Positions 19,085 through 26,816 of a DNA stretch of 64,000 nucleotides are shown here, piece by piece. Position 1 is the first letter of the stretch. Every line of letters starts with the position of its first letter. Origin of the DNA: DATEKX01 sp963726785 (GTDB lineage Bacteria > Acidobacteriota > Blastocatellia > UBA7656); assembly GCA_963726785.1 (NCBI GenBank), contig CAVSDJ010000008.1:2262078-2326077 (forward strand), written 5' to 3'. The notes beneath the pieces were generated by a model. It saw only the letters and a list, made by a program, of their open reading frames with translations. It had not been told where the DNA came from and did no database searches. The position numbers and the translations under genes are program-made.

Positions 19085-20456
19085 CCTCCCCATCTTTAAT
19101 CCACACAGTTTTGATATTGACGAACTCGCGTATGCCGTGAACGCTCAACTCGCGCCCGTAGCCTGAATGCTTCACGCCGCCGAACGGCAAGCGCGGGTCG
19201 CTCGCAACCATGCCGTTGATGAAAACAGACCCGGCTTCAATCTCGTCAATGAACCGCTCGCGTTCCGCTTCCGTATTCGTCCACGCGCTGCTGCCAAGCC
19301 CGAACGTAGAATCGTTCGCAATGCGAATCGCCTCATCAATGTCGCGCACGCGAAAGAGTGAAGCGACAGGGCCGAACAACTCTTCACTATACGCGGGTGA
19401 ATCTTCGGGTATATCGACCAGTACGGTCGGCGCATAATAATAACCCGCGCGATCTAATCGTTTGCCGCCTGTCAAAATCCGCGCGCCTGCATCTACGGAC
19501 TTGCGCACTTGCTCATCAAGGTCGCGGAGTATGCCTTCGGTAGCGAGCGGGCCGATGTCGGTTGATTCATCCATCGGGTCGCCGATTTTGAGCGCCTCCA
19601 TCTCGCGAACGAAGTGACGCTCGAATTCATCAGCGATGTCTTTATGAACGATGAAGCGTTTGGCCGCGATGCAGGATTGACCGTTGTTGATCGTGCGAGC
19701 TTTGACTGCAGTGGTTGAGGCTTCGTCGAGATTGGCGCTCGGCATAACGATAAACGGGTCGCTGCCTCCGAGTTCGAGGACTGTTTTCTTTATCTGCTTC
19801 CCGGCTTCGCTCGCGACTTGACGGCCAGCAGGTTCGCTGCCCGTGAGCGTCGCGGCCATCACGCGAGCGTCATCAAGCACGCGACTGACTTTGTCCGAAC
19901 CAATGAGCAAAGTTTGAAACGCGCCTTCGGGAAAACCTGCGCGACGAAAAATGTCTTCTATCGCGAGCGCACACTCGGGCACGTTCGACGAGTGCTTTAG
20001 CAACCCGACATTGCCAGCCATCAGCGCGGGCGCGGCGAAACGAAAGACTTGCCAGAAGGGAAAATTCCACGGCATCACCGCGAGCACGGGGCCGATTGGC
20101 TGGTAGCGAACATAGCTGCGCGTCGCGTTCGTTTCGACTATTTCATCAGCAAGAAAGCTCTGGGCGTTTTCGGCGTAGTAGCGGCAGACCCACGCGCATT
20201 TTTCCGCTTCGGCAATCGCGGCTTTGATGGGCTTGCCCATCTCCGCAGTCATGATGCGGCCAAACTCTGCTTTGTCTGATTCGAGAATCTCTGCCGCTCG
20301 CATCATCTTCTTTGCGCGCTCGCTGAAAGGCACGCGCCTGTGCTTATGAAAAGTGTCTGCCGCGAGTTGAATCTTTTGTTCGATTTCGGGATCCGTGAGC
20401 GCTTCAAAAGTGCGAAGCGTTTCGCCTGTCGCAGGATTGATTGTAGCTATTGCCAT
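19059..20456 (-). CDS. NAD(P)-dependent aldehyde dehydrogenase, succinate-semialdehyde dehydrogenase-like
   Basis: 465 residues covering the whole ALDH fold. It begins AIATINPATGE; the cofactor region is PWNFPFWQVFR; the general-base Glu is in LELGGSDPF; the catalytic Cys is in NNGQSCIAAKRF; the C-terminal block is PFGGVKHSGYGRELS. The NPATGE start and compact length are typical of the Sad/GabD-type branch, which oxidises succinate semialdehyde to succinate. Exact substrate is inference. It is convergent with the M28 peptidase, and its 3' end lies inside the family-A repeat. Confidence 0.88.
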   Translation of the reverse strand: MAIATINPATGETLRTFEALTDPEIEQKIQLAADTFHKHRRVPFSERAKKMMRAAEILESDKAEFGRIMTAEMGKPIKAAIAEAEKCAWVCRYYAENAQSFLADEIVETNATRSYVRYQPIGPVLAVMPWNFPFWQVFRFAAPALMAGNVGLLKHSSNVPECALAIEDIFRRAGFPEGAFQTLLIGSDKVSRVLDDARVMAATLTGSEPAGRQVASEAGKQIKKTVLELGGSDPFIVMPSANLDEASTTAVKARTINNGQSCIAAKRFIVHKDIADEFERHFVREMEALKIGDPMDESTDIGPLATEGILRDLDEQVRKSVDAGARILTGGKRLDRAGYYYAPTVLVDIPEDSPAYSEELFGPVASLFRVRDIDEAIRIANDSTFGLGSSAWTNTEAERERFIDEIEAGSVFINGMVASDPRLPFGGVKHSGYGRELSVHGIREFVNIKTVWIKDGEAEETMKTE

Positions 20457-20582
20457 ATACCTTAAACCTCGTTTTGTTCGTCCCTAATGAAAGCGTAGCA
20501 CATCATTTGTCGCATAAGCATGCGCCCACTTTTTGATAACGATCATCTTTGATAGGATTGCAACCAGACGGAGGTGAGCCCT

Positions 20583-21431
20583 ATGGCAAAAGCGATTGAT
20601 ATGCACGTCCACTTGCCGACCGCGAGTTTTTTGGACGGAGCTATAAGACCGTTCAAGGTCGCGGCAGAGACTTTCTTTCGCAGCACCGTGCCTGTGCGCG
20701 AGATGGACGAAGTAGCCAGGCTTTATGAAGAGTTAGACATAATCGGCGTGTTGCTCGCGTGGGACGCGGAAACCGCAACAGGGTTGCCGCCGCTCACTAA
20801 CGATGAGGTCGCTGACATAGTCAAGAAATATCCGCGCCAGTTCATAGGCTTCGCTTGCGCTGACCCGTGGAAAGGCAAGCGCGCCGTTGAAGAGATGGAG
20901 CGCGCAATCACCGAACTGGGAATGAAGGGCGCGAAGTTTCATCCGGGCATTCAAGCTTTTCATCCGAACGATACAAGGTTTTATCCGCTCTACGAAAAGA
21001 TAAGCGAGTTGGGAGTGCCCGCGTTGTTTCACACAGGGACTAATGGATTAGGCGCAGGCACGCCGGGCGGCATGGGAATAAAGATGGATTACACGCGACC
21101 GATTTACCTGGATTCGGTCGCAGCGGATTTTCCTGAACTGACCATCATCGGCGCGCACCCGGCATGGCCCTGGCACGAAGAGATGCTTGCGATCATCGGT
21201 CATAAATCGAATGTGTTTATGGATCTGTCGGGCTGGTCGCCTAAATACATTCCGAAAGCGATAATGGACGAAGCCCGCTCGCGGTTGCAAGACCGTGTTC
21301 TTTTCGGCAGCGATTACCCGTTCATCCAGCCTGAACGATGGCTTGCTGATTTCGATTCACTTGATGGATTTAAGCCGGAAGTGCGGCAGAAGATTTTGCA
21401 CGACAATGCGGCGAGGATTTTGAAGCTGTAG
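20583..21431 (+). CDS. Amidohydrolase-2 family metal-dependent hydrolase
   Basis: 282 residues, a TIM-barrel amidohydrolase. It has the first metal motif DMHVHLP near the N-terminus, GAKFHPGIQAFHPN, LFHTGTNG, IIGAHPAWPWHEE, and the last Asp in LFGSDYPFIQPERW. These place it with the ACMSD/4-oxalomesaconate-hydratase-type decarboxylases and hydrolases. I chose the ATG at 20583 because GGAGG lies 8-12 nt upstream; a GTG at 20574 is possible. It diverges from the aldehyde dehydrogenase, and the two could act in one aromatic or tryptophan breakdown route, but no other pathway gene is nearby. Confidence 0.85.
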   Translation: MAKAIDMHVHLPTASFLDGAIRPFKVAAETFFRSTVPVREMDEVARLYEELDIIGVLLAWDAETATGLPPLTNDEVADIVKKYPRQFIGFACADPWKGKRAVEEMERAITELGMKGAKFHPGIQAFHPNDTRFYPLYEKISELGVPALFHTGTNGLGAGTPGGMGIKMDYTRPIYLDSVAADFPELTIIGAHPAWPWHEEMLAIIGHKSNVFMDLSGWSPKYIPKAIMDEARSRLQDRVLFGSDYPFIQPERWLADFDSLDGFKPEVRQKILHDNAARILKL

Positions 21432-21466
21432 ATACTGAAGTTGTAGATATTGAAGTTGTAGATATT
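21424..21466. repeat. Short tandem repeat of a 15-bp unit
   Basis: About three copies of TGAAGTTGTAGATAT-like units run from the last codons of the amidohydrolase into the spacer. It looks like slippage duplication, and each copy brings an in-frame TAG or TGA. Confidence 0.6.
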
Positions 21467-21521
21467 CTCCGCGAGTGAACACGATTTCTCATTCCCCTCA
21501 GATTCGCATCCACTCGCGGAG
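21467..21521. terminator. Inverted repeat between convergent genes
   Basis: An 11-bp perfect stem (CTCCGCGAGTG at 21467-21477, CACTCGCGGAG at 21511-21521) with a 33-nt loop lies between the amidohydrolase and the leftward operon. No T-run follows, so termination is only a guess from its position. Confidence 0.45.
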
Positions 21522-21538
21522 TGTAGCAAGGCAACGGC

Positions 21539-22015
21539 TCAATGATTAAAGAGCCATTGCTCGAAGATTTGCGATTCCTCTTTCTTGCCGCTGAATCGCG
21601 CGCGGTTGCGGCCCGTAAGCGCTAACACTTCTGCGTGGTGCTGACCTGCGCGGTCGCCTATGCGCTCGAAGTAAGCGTAGAGCCTCGCGATTGCTGCGAT
21701 GGACTGCTTTGCCGCTTCAACAGTCCTGAAGCTCAGGATGTTGCGAAATTGTCGGCTGTAGGTGTTTTGATCTCGCGCCGTTGTGGTGTAGAGATCAAAG
21801 TAGCCCGTGATCAGTCCTGCATTCTGCAACACGCTCGCAACGTAGCTCGGACGAGTTTTCACTGTTCGAGCGATCACGCCGATGTCACTCGTGCCGCTGC
21901 GATAGAGTTCAAGTATGCGGCTCTTCTTTGAATCCTTCCGCTCGCGACGCTCTTTTGCGGGCGCGGCCAGCGGCGGATTCGCCATTTGATTGAATAGAAA
22001 TTCTTGTTCCTGCAT
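21539..22015 (-). CDS. HTH-containing protein, last gene of the Rad52-like operon
   Basis: 158 residues, no signal or membrane span. Residues about 27-70 look like a helix-turn-helix (KSRILELYRSGTSDIGVIAR, then TVKTRPSYVASVLQNAGLI). The rest is helical and basic, with no known catalytic motif. It lies 40 bp downstream of the SWIM-Rad52-like gene in the same direction and is probably co-transcribed. It could be a DNA-binding accessory or an auto-regulator. I do not recognise a named family. Confidence 0.65.
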   Translation of the reverse strand: MQEQEFLFNQMANPPLAAPAKERRERKDSKKSRILELYRSGTSDIGVIARTVKTRPSYVASVLQNAGLITGYFDLYTTTARDQNTYSRQFRNILSFRTVEAAKQSIAAIARLYAYFERIGDRAGQHHAEVLALTGRNRARFSGKKEESQIFEQWLFNH

Positions 22016-22055
22016 TTTAACCTCCTAACTTCTTCCGATCAGCAGGAGCGCTCGG

Positions 22056-23021
22056 TCAGCCTGCGTGACGGAATTCATCCGTATCCGCAGTCTTTGATTT
22101 CAAGTGATCAATAAAGGCGCTTGCTGCGCGACGCGAAAGTTCTTCCGGCCTGCACTTGAGGGCTTCAAGACATTCTGTCTCTGCGTTCACGCCTTGAGAA
22201 TTTGCAATCGCGCGTATAGCGACCAATTGCTTTGGCGTAACCAGATCAGCCATAGTCTTTGCCACAGGATCACGCGGGAATTGTTGTTGGTTTCCATTCA
22301 TCGCATCACCGTTTTTTTGAGGCGCGGCCTCTTCCTCTCTGCGATACAATTCGCGCGCAATGCCGAACTTCACAGCCGCGCGCTTCAGCGCGTCATGCTC
22401 GGCCTTCTTGATTCCCTTTTCGTCATAAGCAGAGCCTGTGCCCACGCCCTGACGCGTCACTCCCTGAATAGTTATCGAAGCCGTGATCGCAACGTAATCG
22501 CCGATCTGTTTTATGTTGAGCACTTCGTGAGACCAATTGGGACAGATGCGGTCGAGCAAGTCTGCAACAACATGCCATTCGACGTAATCAACTTCGTGCT
22601 CGCGCCCCGAATGATCTCTCCATCCGATTCGTTGCCTGATAAGCTCAGGCGAAACGGCTTGCGATAGTTCCTTGAGTGTTTCGACAAACGGCATAACGAT
22701 CACCTCTCCTCCGTTTCCATTCTCCTGCACATACTCTTCCCTCTTTGCGCCTGCGCTTTCTTCGCTGGGAGGCTCAAGGTGAAACTTCACCGCAAAGATG
22801 TGCTCGCAACGAAAGCGAGGCTCTTGCTCTGCGCGCTCTTGAAAATCGGAACACGAGCAACGTATGCGATTCTCTTCGTCGCGCCAGACGCGAAACGTCT
22901 CTTTATGGATTCCGGGCGACACGACGTTGAATCCATCGTAATCGCGCTCAACCATGCCCATCGCTGCGATTGTTTTCGCCCGGTTCATAAGCAACTTTGA
23001 ATTCTCAACTGCTGCGCTCAT
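22056..23021 (-). CDS. SWIM zinc finger fused to a Rad52/DdrA-like single-strand annealing domain
   Basis: 321 residues. The N-terminal part has a SWIM finger, CxCx14CxH as C55, C57, C72, H74 (IRCSCSDF to RFRCEHIF). Residues about 110-235 follow the Rad52/22-type pattern: a YVEWHVVADLLDRICPNWSH block, an ITIQGVTRQGVGTGSAY strand pair, and AEHDALKRAAVKFGIAREL. The C-terminus (LVTPKQLVAIRAIANSQG, then a CRPEELSRRAASAFIDHLK-like end) resembles the tail of phage and bacterial annealing proteins. Such proteins bind single-stranded DNA and anneal complementary strands. The ATG overlaps the previous gene's stop by 4 bases. Fusion to SWIM suggests a self-contained DNA-binding repair factor. The fold call is by pattern, without a search. 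Confidence 0.72.
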   Translation of the reverse strand: MSAAVENSKLLMNRAKTIAAMGMVERDYDGFNVVSPGIHKETFRVWRDEENRIRCSCSDFQERAEQEPRFRCEHIFAVKFHLEPPSEESAGAKREEYVQENGNGGEVIVMPFVETLKELSQAVSPELIRQRIGWRDHSGREHEVDYVEWHVVADLLDRICPNWSHEVLNIKQIGDYVAITASITIQGVTRQGVGTGSAYDEKGIKKAEHDALKRAAVKFGIARELYRREEEAAPQKNGDAMNGNQQQFPRDPVAKTMADLVTPKQLVAIRAIANSQGVNAETECLEALKCRPEELSRRAASAFIDHLKSKTADTDEFRHAG

Positions 23022-23209
23022 CTGCGGATTTCTCCTTCGTAGAGTGAAATAGATTTACTGGGCTCGAATTCGCTCAAGGGCTGTTGCGGTTCGGCGATTT
23101 CAACGGCTCCGAGCCGCGCTTCCAGCTCTTTAACCTGACGGCTGAGTTGCCCGATTCGCCGCCAGAGAGCGTCAAAACTCTCCCAGATTTCTTCAGAATG
23201 GGAGGACAT
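23018..23209 (-). CDS. Small coiled-coil protein
   Basis: 63 residues. The first half is an amphipathic helix (ALWRRIGQLSRQVKELEARL) likely to form a coiled coil; the second half is acidic and loose. It overlaps the gene before it by 17 bases and the SWIM-Rad52-like gene by 4, the tight packing of a translationally coupled operon. It may be a dimerisation partner of the annealing protein. No known family. Confidence 0.6.
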   Translation of the reverse strand: MSSHSEEIWESFDALWRRIGQLSRQVKELEARLGAVEIAEPQQPLSEFEPSKSISLYEGEIRR

Positions 23210-23393
23210 CGCTTTTGCCTTCTTTCATCTCAAGCTGGGCAAGAGGAAAGCCCTCTGCTTGCTCCAAATCGCTTGAAAATTCCATCTCAGTCTCTAATTG
23301 AGCCGACCAGAACTCGTAGCCCTGCCAGGCGCTCAGTTCCGCTAACTCATCAAAATTCCAACTGTAACTATTCTGTTGATGCCCTTCGTTCAT
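23193..23393 (-). CDS. Small acidic protein, first gene of the Rad52-like operon
   Basis: 66 residues from the ATG at 23393, which has GAGGG 8 nt upstream; an in-frame ATG at 23435 would lie upstream of the predicted transcription start. The sequence is acidic and rich in W/F/E (YSWNFDELAELSAWQGYEFW). It ends in LEMKEGKSDVLPF, and its 3' end overlaps the next gene. It has no recognised domain. Its first position after a repressed promoter suggests an early-made partner or regulator. Confidence 0.55.
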   Translation of the reverse strand: MNEGHQQNSYSWNFDELAELSAWQGYEFWSAQLETEMEFSSDLEQAEGFPLAQLEMKEGKSDVLPF

Positions 23394-23408
23394 AGCCTTT
23401 TCCCTCTT

Positions 23409-23426
23409 TGTTTCATACGTGAAACA
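23409..23426. promoter_or_regulatory. Operator-like palindrome O1
   Basis: TGTTTCA-TACG-TGAAACA is a palindrome with 7-bp arms. It covers the predicted start of leftward transcription, just downstream of the -10 box at 23426-23431. Its half-sites (GTTTCA/TGAAAC) recur in O2. A repressor bound here would block transcription of the Rad52-like operon. Confidence 0.65.
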
Positions 23427-23454
23427 TTGTACCATTGTTCCGAAACTGTTTCAA
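23419..23454 (-). promoter_or_regulatory. Sigma-70-type promoter of the Rad52-like operon
   Basis: Read leftward, TTGAAA (plus-strand 23449-23454) and TACAAT (23426-23431) are separated by exactly 17 bp, close to consensus. Transcription would start near 23419, about 25 nt before the ATG at 23393. Operator O2 overlaps the -35 box and O1 the start site. Confidence 0.7.
23442..23452. promoter_or_regulatory. Operator-like palindrome O2
   Basis: GAAAC-T-GTTTC is a perfect 5-bp-arm palindrome overlapping the -35 box of the leftward promoter. Its centre is about 30 bp (three helical turns) from that of O1, suiting cooperative binding by a dimeric XRE repressor. Confidence 0.6.
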
Positions 23455-23468
23455 GCATAAATAAGATG

Positions 23469-23498
23469 TTGCAAGTACGATACAAGTTGTGTTATAAA
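23469..23498 (+). promoter_or_regulatory. Probable promoter of the XRE/ImmA-IrrE pair
   Basis: TTGCAA (23469-23474) and TATAAA (23493-23498) with an 18-bp spacer precede the XRE gene, followed by an AGGAAGGAGG ribosome site. O2 lies 17 bp upstream of the -35 box, so a bound repressor could also affect this promoter. Confidence 0.5.
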
Positions 23499-23533
23499 AT
23501 TTAAGAAAGGTAAGGAAGGAGGGGTTTATCTGT

Positions 23534-23959
23534 ATGACAGAACCCACATTAAATATTGTAGAGTTGGGTGAATACGTGAAGCGCAAGAGGCAGGAAGAAA
23601 AGCTGTCGCTCAGAGATGTAGCAGTTAACATCAACGTGAGCGCCTCGACGCTTTCGCGCATTGAGAATGGGATAGGCGTGCCCGACAGTGCGACTCTGGC
23701 GCGGCTCGCCGCGTGGCTTGGGATACCGCTTGAGCGATTGATGAGAGGTTCGCTTCTGGGTGAAAATGGAGAAGTGGGAACTGCAGACGCTTATGTCGAG
23801 CCGGTCATCTACTATCCGACCGAATCCACGCCGAGCATAGTCGAAGCGCATCTTCGGGCTGATCGTAATTTGAAGCCCGATATGGCGAAGGCTCTTGCGG
23901 AGCTTTTCCGCGTTGCATATTCTCAATTCTCGAACAAGCAGAACGATCAAAATGGATAG
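23534..23959 (+). CDS. XRE-family transcriptional repressor
   Basis: 141 residues. The N-terminal helix-turn-helix is clear (LRDVAVNINVSASTLSRIEN, then SATLARLAAWLGIPLERLMR). The C-terminal half is a short helical region typical of repressors paired with ImmA/IrrE proteases. It probably binds the GTTTCA/TGAAAC palindromes in the divergent promoter and represses the Rad52-like operon. The next gene overlaps its end by 8 bases, so the two proteins are made together. In DdrO, PezA and ImmR systems, cleavage by the partner protease relieves repression; that role here is inference. Confidence 0.85.
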   Translation: MTEPTLNIVELGEYVKRKRQEEKLSLRDVAVNINVSASTLSRIENGIGVPDSATLARLAAWLGIPLERLMRGSLLGENGEVGTADAYVEPVIYYPTESTPSIVEAHLRADRNLKPDMAKALAELFRVAYSQFSNKQNDQNG

Positions 23960-24584
23960 CGACGAGAGGCAACAGGCTCATCAGGCAGAAACGATTGATG
24001 ATATGCTACCGCCAACGGCAAAGCGCCGTGTGTATGAGCGCATCGCGCTCAAGATTCGCGAATTCGCAGCCGCGCCTGTTGACCAGCCCCTTAACCCCTG
24101 GAACCTAGCCCCCTTCGTTAAAATCCACGTAATGAATCTCAAAGATGTCGAAGGACTTTCAGACGAAAGCCGCAGGCTTCTGCTTGGCGATAACGGCAAG
24201 AGCTGGTCGGGTGGGGCGAGCCGCCCTCTCCCCGATGGATGGCGACTGGTGTTTCTTAATCCCAATCACACGCGCGAACGACAGGCGGCGACTTTGATGG
24301 AAGAGATTTGCCACGTCATACTGGGCCATTCGCCAACTCGGTTGATGCACGCCGAAGAGACCACCAAAGGGATTCGCTTCCGCAATTTCGATAAGAATCA
24401 GGAAGAAGTAGCCTATGCTGTAGGCGCGGCGACCCTGATTCCTTATTTCTCGTTGAAGCAGGCGGTCGCAGCCGGGTTGACCTCTGACATAATCGCGCGG
24501 CGCTACGGCGTGAGCCGCGATCTGATCGAATATCGAATCAAAGTTTGCCGCCTGTGGACTGACTACAAACAACGCCGCGCTTAA
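23952..24584 (+). CDS. ImmA/IrrE family metallopeptidase with EExxH in place of HExxH
   Basis: 210 residues, soluble. The peptidase helix is LMEEICHVILGHSP: E117, E118 and H121, where the usual first zinc ligand (His of HExxH) is Glu. The downstream acidic ligand is probably E152 in NQEEVAYAVGAATLIP, and a winged-helix-like tail (IARRYGVSRDLIEYRIKVCR) follows as in IrrE/ImmA. The ATG at 23952 lies inside the XRE gene. Family members cut their cognate XRE repressor after a stress signal. With the first His lost, the metal site may still form with Glu, or the protein may act without cutting. The family call is confident; activity is uncertain. Confidence 0.82.
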   Translation: MDSDERQQAHQAETIDDMLPPTAKRRVYERIALKIREFAAAPVDQPLNPWNLAPFVKIHVMNLKDVEGLSDESRRLLLGDNGKSWSGGASRPLPDGWRLVFLNPNHTRERQAATLMEEICHVILGHSPTRLMHAEETTKGIRFRNFDKNQEEVAYAVGAATLIPYFSLKQAVAAGLTSDIIARRYGVSRDLIEYRIKVCRLWTDYKQRRA

Positions 24585-25061
24585 GCAATCGGCCCCCCTT
24601 CTGGCTCATAGTCTGAAATACATTCTGACTTTATCTCATATTAATTTGGAGTCTCGAAACATCGTTCTCTGCGCCAGAACTTAGTCGAGGCGTAGACAGT
24701 GAGAGGTCTTTTACATATAATGCACACACCCCTTGGGTTGACGCTTTGGATGAGAGGAAAGCAAAGTGGGCAACCTTTGTAAGACCCGTTCGACGAACGG
24801 ACGACATTGGATAAGGAACGCGGTTGAAGCGCAGGTGTTCAGTAGCCACACCGCGAGACTATTCAAAAGATCACATCAATCTCGCCAAACGCGAGGCGGA
24901 TATACCCCCAAACTTATATCATCAAACCTATCAGATGTTGCTTCATGTCGGTTGAGTTATTCTAGCCCTCATCACCCTATTTTCTATCAGGCGCAAATAT
25001 CGAAAGATGCAACCTGCGTGTTGCTTGCGGTTATCTAAGCTACGTAGAGGAGGGGCGGGCC
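24585..25061. other. Non-coding spacer
   Basis: About 475 bp with no recognisable gene. A short perfect palindrome (CCGTTCG-A-CGAACGG at 24786-24800) is the only structure I see. Open frames of 72 and 90 codons here lack ribosome sites and familiar sequence. Confidence 0.4.
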
Positions 25062-25457
25062 GTGTTAGAAAAGATACTCGTTGTTGATGATAGCGATGAT
25101 ACGCGTGAGATGATGGCGAAGCTTTTAGAGCTTGAATCTTTCATAGCTATTACGGCTGAAGATGGCAGGAAGGGATTCGACAGAGCTAAGGCTGAACGTC
25201 CTGACATTATCATCACGGACATCAATATGCCCAACATCAACGGCATCGAGATGATCAAGATGCTGCGCAATGATTCGGAGATTAGTAAAGTGCCGATAAT
25301 GGCTATTACTGCTTACGGCCATTCGGTAGCGGCGGAAGCAATCGAGGCAGGAGCGAATCACGCTTCGACTAAGCCAATAGAGTTTGAATCCTTGCTGAAC
25401 GGAATCAGGCAGTTGCTCTCTGAAGCAAAAGATGACATTAAAAATAATTGCTGTTAA
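25062..25457 (+). CDS. Stand-alone response regulator receiver domain
   Basis: 131 residues starting at GTG, with GGAGGGG-type sequence upstream. The acidic pair lies in ILVVDDSDDTREM, the phospho-acceptor Asp in IIITDINMPNING, and the Thr/Lys switch residues in MAITAYGHS and STKPIEF. There is no output domain. It sits alone with a strong terminator directly behind it. It resembles the receiver at 39525 more than the one at 14345. Confidence 0.9.
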   Translation: MLEKILVVDDSDDTREMMAKLLELESFIAITAEDGRKGFDRAKAERPDIIITDINMPNINGIEMIKMLRNDSEISKVPIMAITAYGHSVAAEAIEAGANHASTKPIEFESLLNGIRQLLSEAKDDIKNNCC

Positions 25458-25478
25458 ACAATCGAATTCTTCAAATGG

Positions 25479-25521
25479 CGACGGCCCGCTGCTTGTGAAT
25501 TGCAGCGGGCCGTCGTTTTTT
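25479..25521 (+). terminator. Rho-independent terminator
   Basis: A perfect 14-bp G+C-rich stem (CGACGGCCCGCTGC at 25479-25492 with GCAGCGGGCCGTCG at 25502-25515) and a 9-nt loop are followed by six T at 25516-25521. It ends the response-regulator transcript and sits between convergent genes. Confidence 0.92.
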
Positions 25522-25549
25522 CAGAGCTAGTGATGCAGATCGTTTCAGA

Positions 25550-26536
25550 TTACTTCAAAACCTGCGTGATGACTTCCATAGGCAAATTGCCCGTGATTTT
25601 AACATCAATGTCCGCGCCCGTGACGGTCACGGTTTTGAGCGCGCCGACAAGCGGTGCAGTTTTTGGATCGTTCGTTGCGCCGAGGAAGCCTCGCGCCATG
25701 TCGAGCAATCCATTCAAACGGTCTGCTATGTTCTTGGCGTGTTCGGCAGTATCGCTGCGCAATGTGGCATTGATGTCTACGCCGAAAGCCACATCAACAC
25801 TTCCGAAGACCAGTTTGACCGAATCCAAATCGGGAAGCGGCAGGTCGCTCGACTTTAAGCCGCTTGTCATCGAAGGAGTGACGGTGAAAGCAAATCGTAT
25901 TGCAGCCGAAGGATTCTGCGCGATTGCTTCCACAAGCTTCGCATTCTGCGCAATGCTTTGACGGGTTCCGAGCTTCGTATCAATCGAAGCGCGAACTGCG
26001 GCTGGCGAGCCTACGACAGCCGTCCTCGAATCGTAAAACACAAACGCTCCGTCATCCTTCTTATGACGGAACTCGCCGCTTTTGGCTTGCCCGTCACCTG
26101 AGGTTTTAACCGATTCGGCGCTGAATATTTCGTAGTTTTTGTATTTCTCAGAGGTGAGCTTCACCTTCGGGTTTGCGCGCAAACGCGAGAGCACATCGTT
26201 TTGATCGAACCCGCCCGATACCGCGACCGCAGGATTGTTTGTGCCTTCGCCCGAAAATGTCAGCGCGACAAACTGTATGCTTGTCAGATTGATTCCCATC
26301 TCGGATATTTCAGCCTGCGCCTTGTCTATTTCAGATTTGATCTTGTTTTGCGTGCTGAGCGTGGCCCACAGGCTGCTCGTCGTCACACGCTGAAGGTCAA
26401 CGACTACGACAGCGTGACCGTCGGGAAGCACCTGCAACAAATCGTTGCCGGTTTGGGCGGCCCCCACCGAAGTTCGACTAGCGCTCGCCGTGAGCGCGAA
26501 CGCTAAAAGTATTGCTGCTAAAGCTACTCTCTTCAT
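25550..26536 (-). CDS. Secreted protein of unknown function
   Basis: 328 residues from the ATG at 26536, which has GGAGAGGAA upstream. A signal peptide (VALAAILLAFALTASASRTS) is followed by a mature domain beginning LLQVLPDGHAVVVVDLQRVT. The mature protein alternates strands and helices, with repeated patterns such as FVALTFSGEGTNNPAVAVSG and AFVFYDSRTAVVGSPAAVRA, and has no cysteines in a metal pattern. It resembles secreted acidobacterial proteins of the type whose paralogues estimate P(x) over two repeats, but I cannot name a domain. It converges on the response-regulator gene. Confidence 0.75.
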   Translation of the reverse strand: MKRVALAAILLAFALTASASRTSVGAAQTGNDLLQVLPDGHAVVVVDLQRVTTSSLWATLSTQNKIKSEIDKAQAEISEMGINLTSIQFVALTFSGEGTNNPAVAVSGGFDQNDVLSRLRANPKVKLTSEKYKNYEIFSAESVKTSGDGQAKSGEFRHKKDDGAFVFYDSRTAVVGSPAAVRASIDTKLGTRQSIAQNAKLVEAIAQNPSAAIRFAFTVTPSMTSGLKSSDLPLPDLDSVKLVFGSVDVAFGVDINATLRSDTAEHAKNIADRLNGLLDMARGFLGATNDPKTAPLVGALKTVTVTGADIDVKITGNLPMEVITQVLK

Positions 26537-26816
26537 AAAAAATTCCTCTCCTATTTTATTTCCGCGTTTCAAATCCAAACGTTTCCGGTGAGCCTGCAAT
26601 TCTTTCGCGACCCACATGCTGAAACGAGCGATGTGCGCCCGAAGTTTGATGCAAAAAACATTTTTCCGTATTCTCGTCCGTTACGAAGCTCTAACAATCT
26701 TGCGCGACCAACATCTGCTTGCTTAGAATTGATGTCTATTGTGTATAGCTTCGTCACTCTTATTAATACGCACGTTGCGCCCAATCGAATGCAGCTTGTA
26801 AAACTCTTTTAATTTC

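Noticed and set aside
23018..24584. Classical toxin-antitoxin reading of the XRE plus ImmA/IrrE pair (as in HigBA or PezAT)
   Set aside because: The partner is a peptidase-type ImmA/IrrE protein, no toxin domain is present, and the divergent operon encodes a Rad52-like protein, so a repressor/protease switch fits better.
24631..25038. Frames of 72 and 90 codons in the spacer after the IrrE-like gene
   Set aside because: No ribosome sites, atypical composition, no known pattern.
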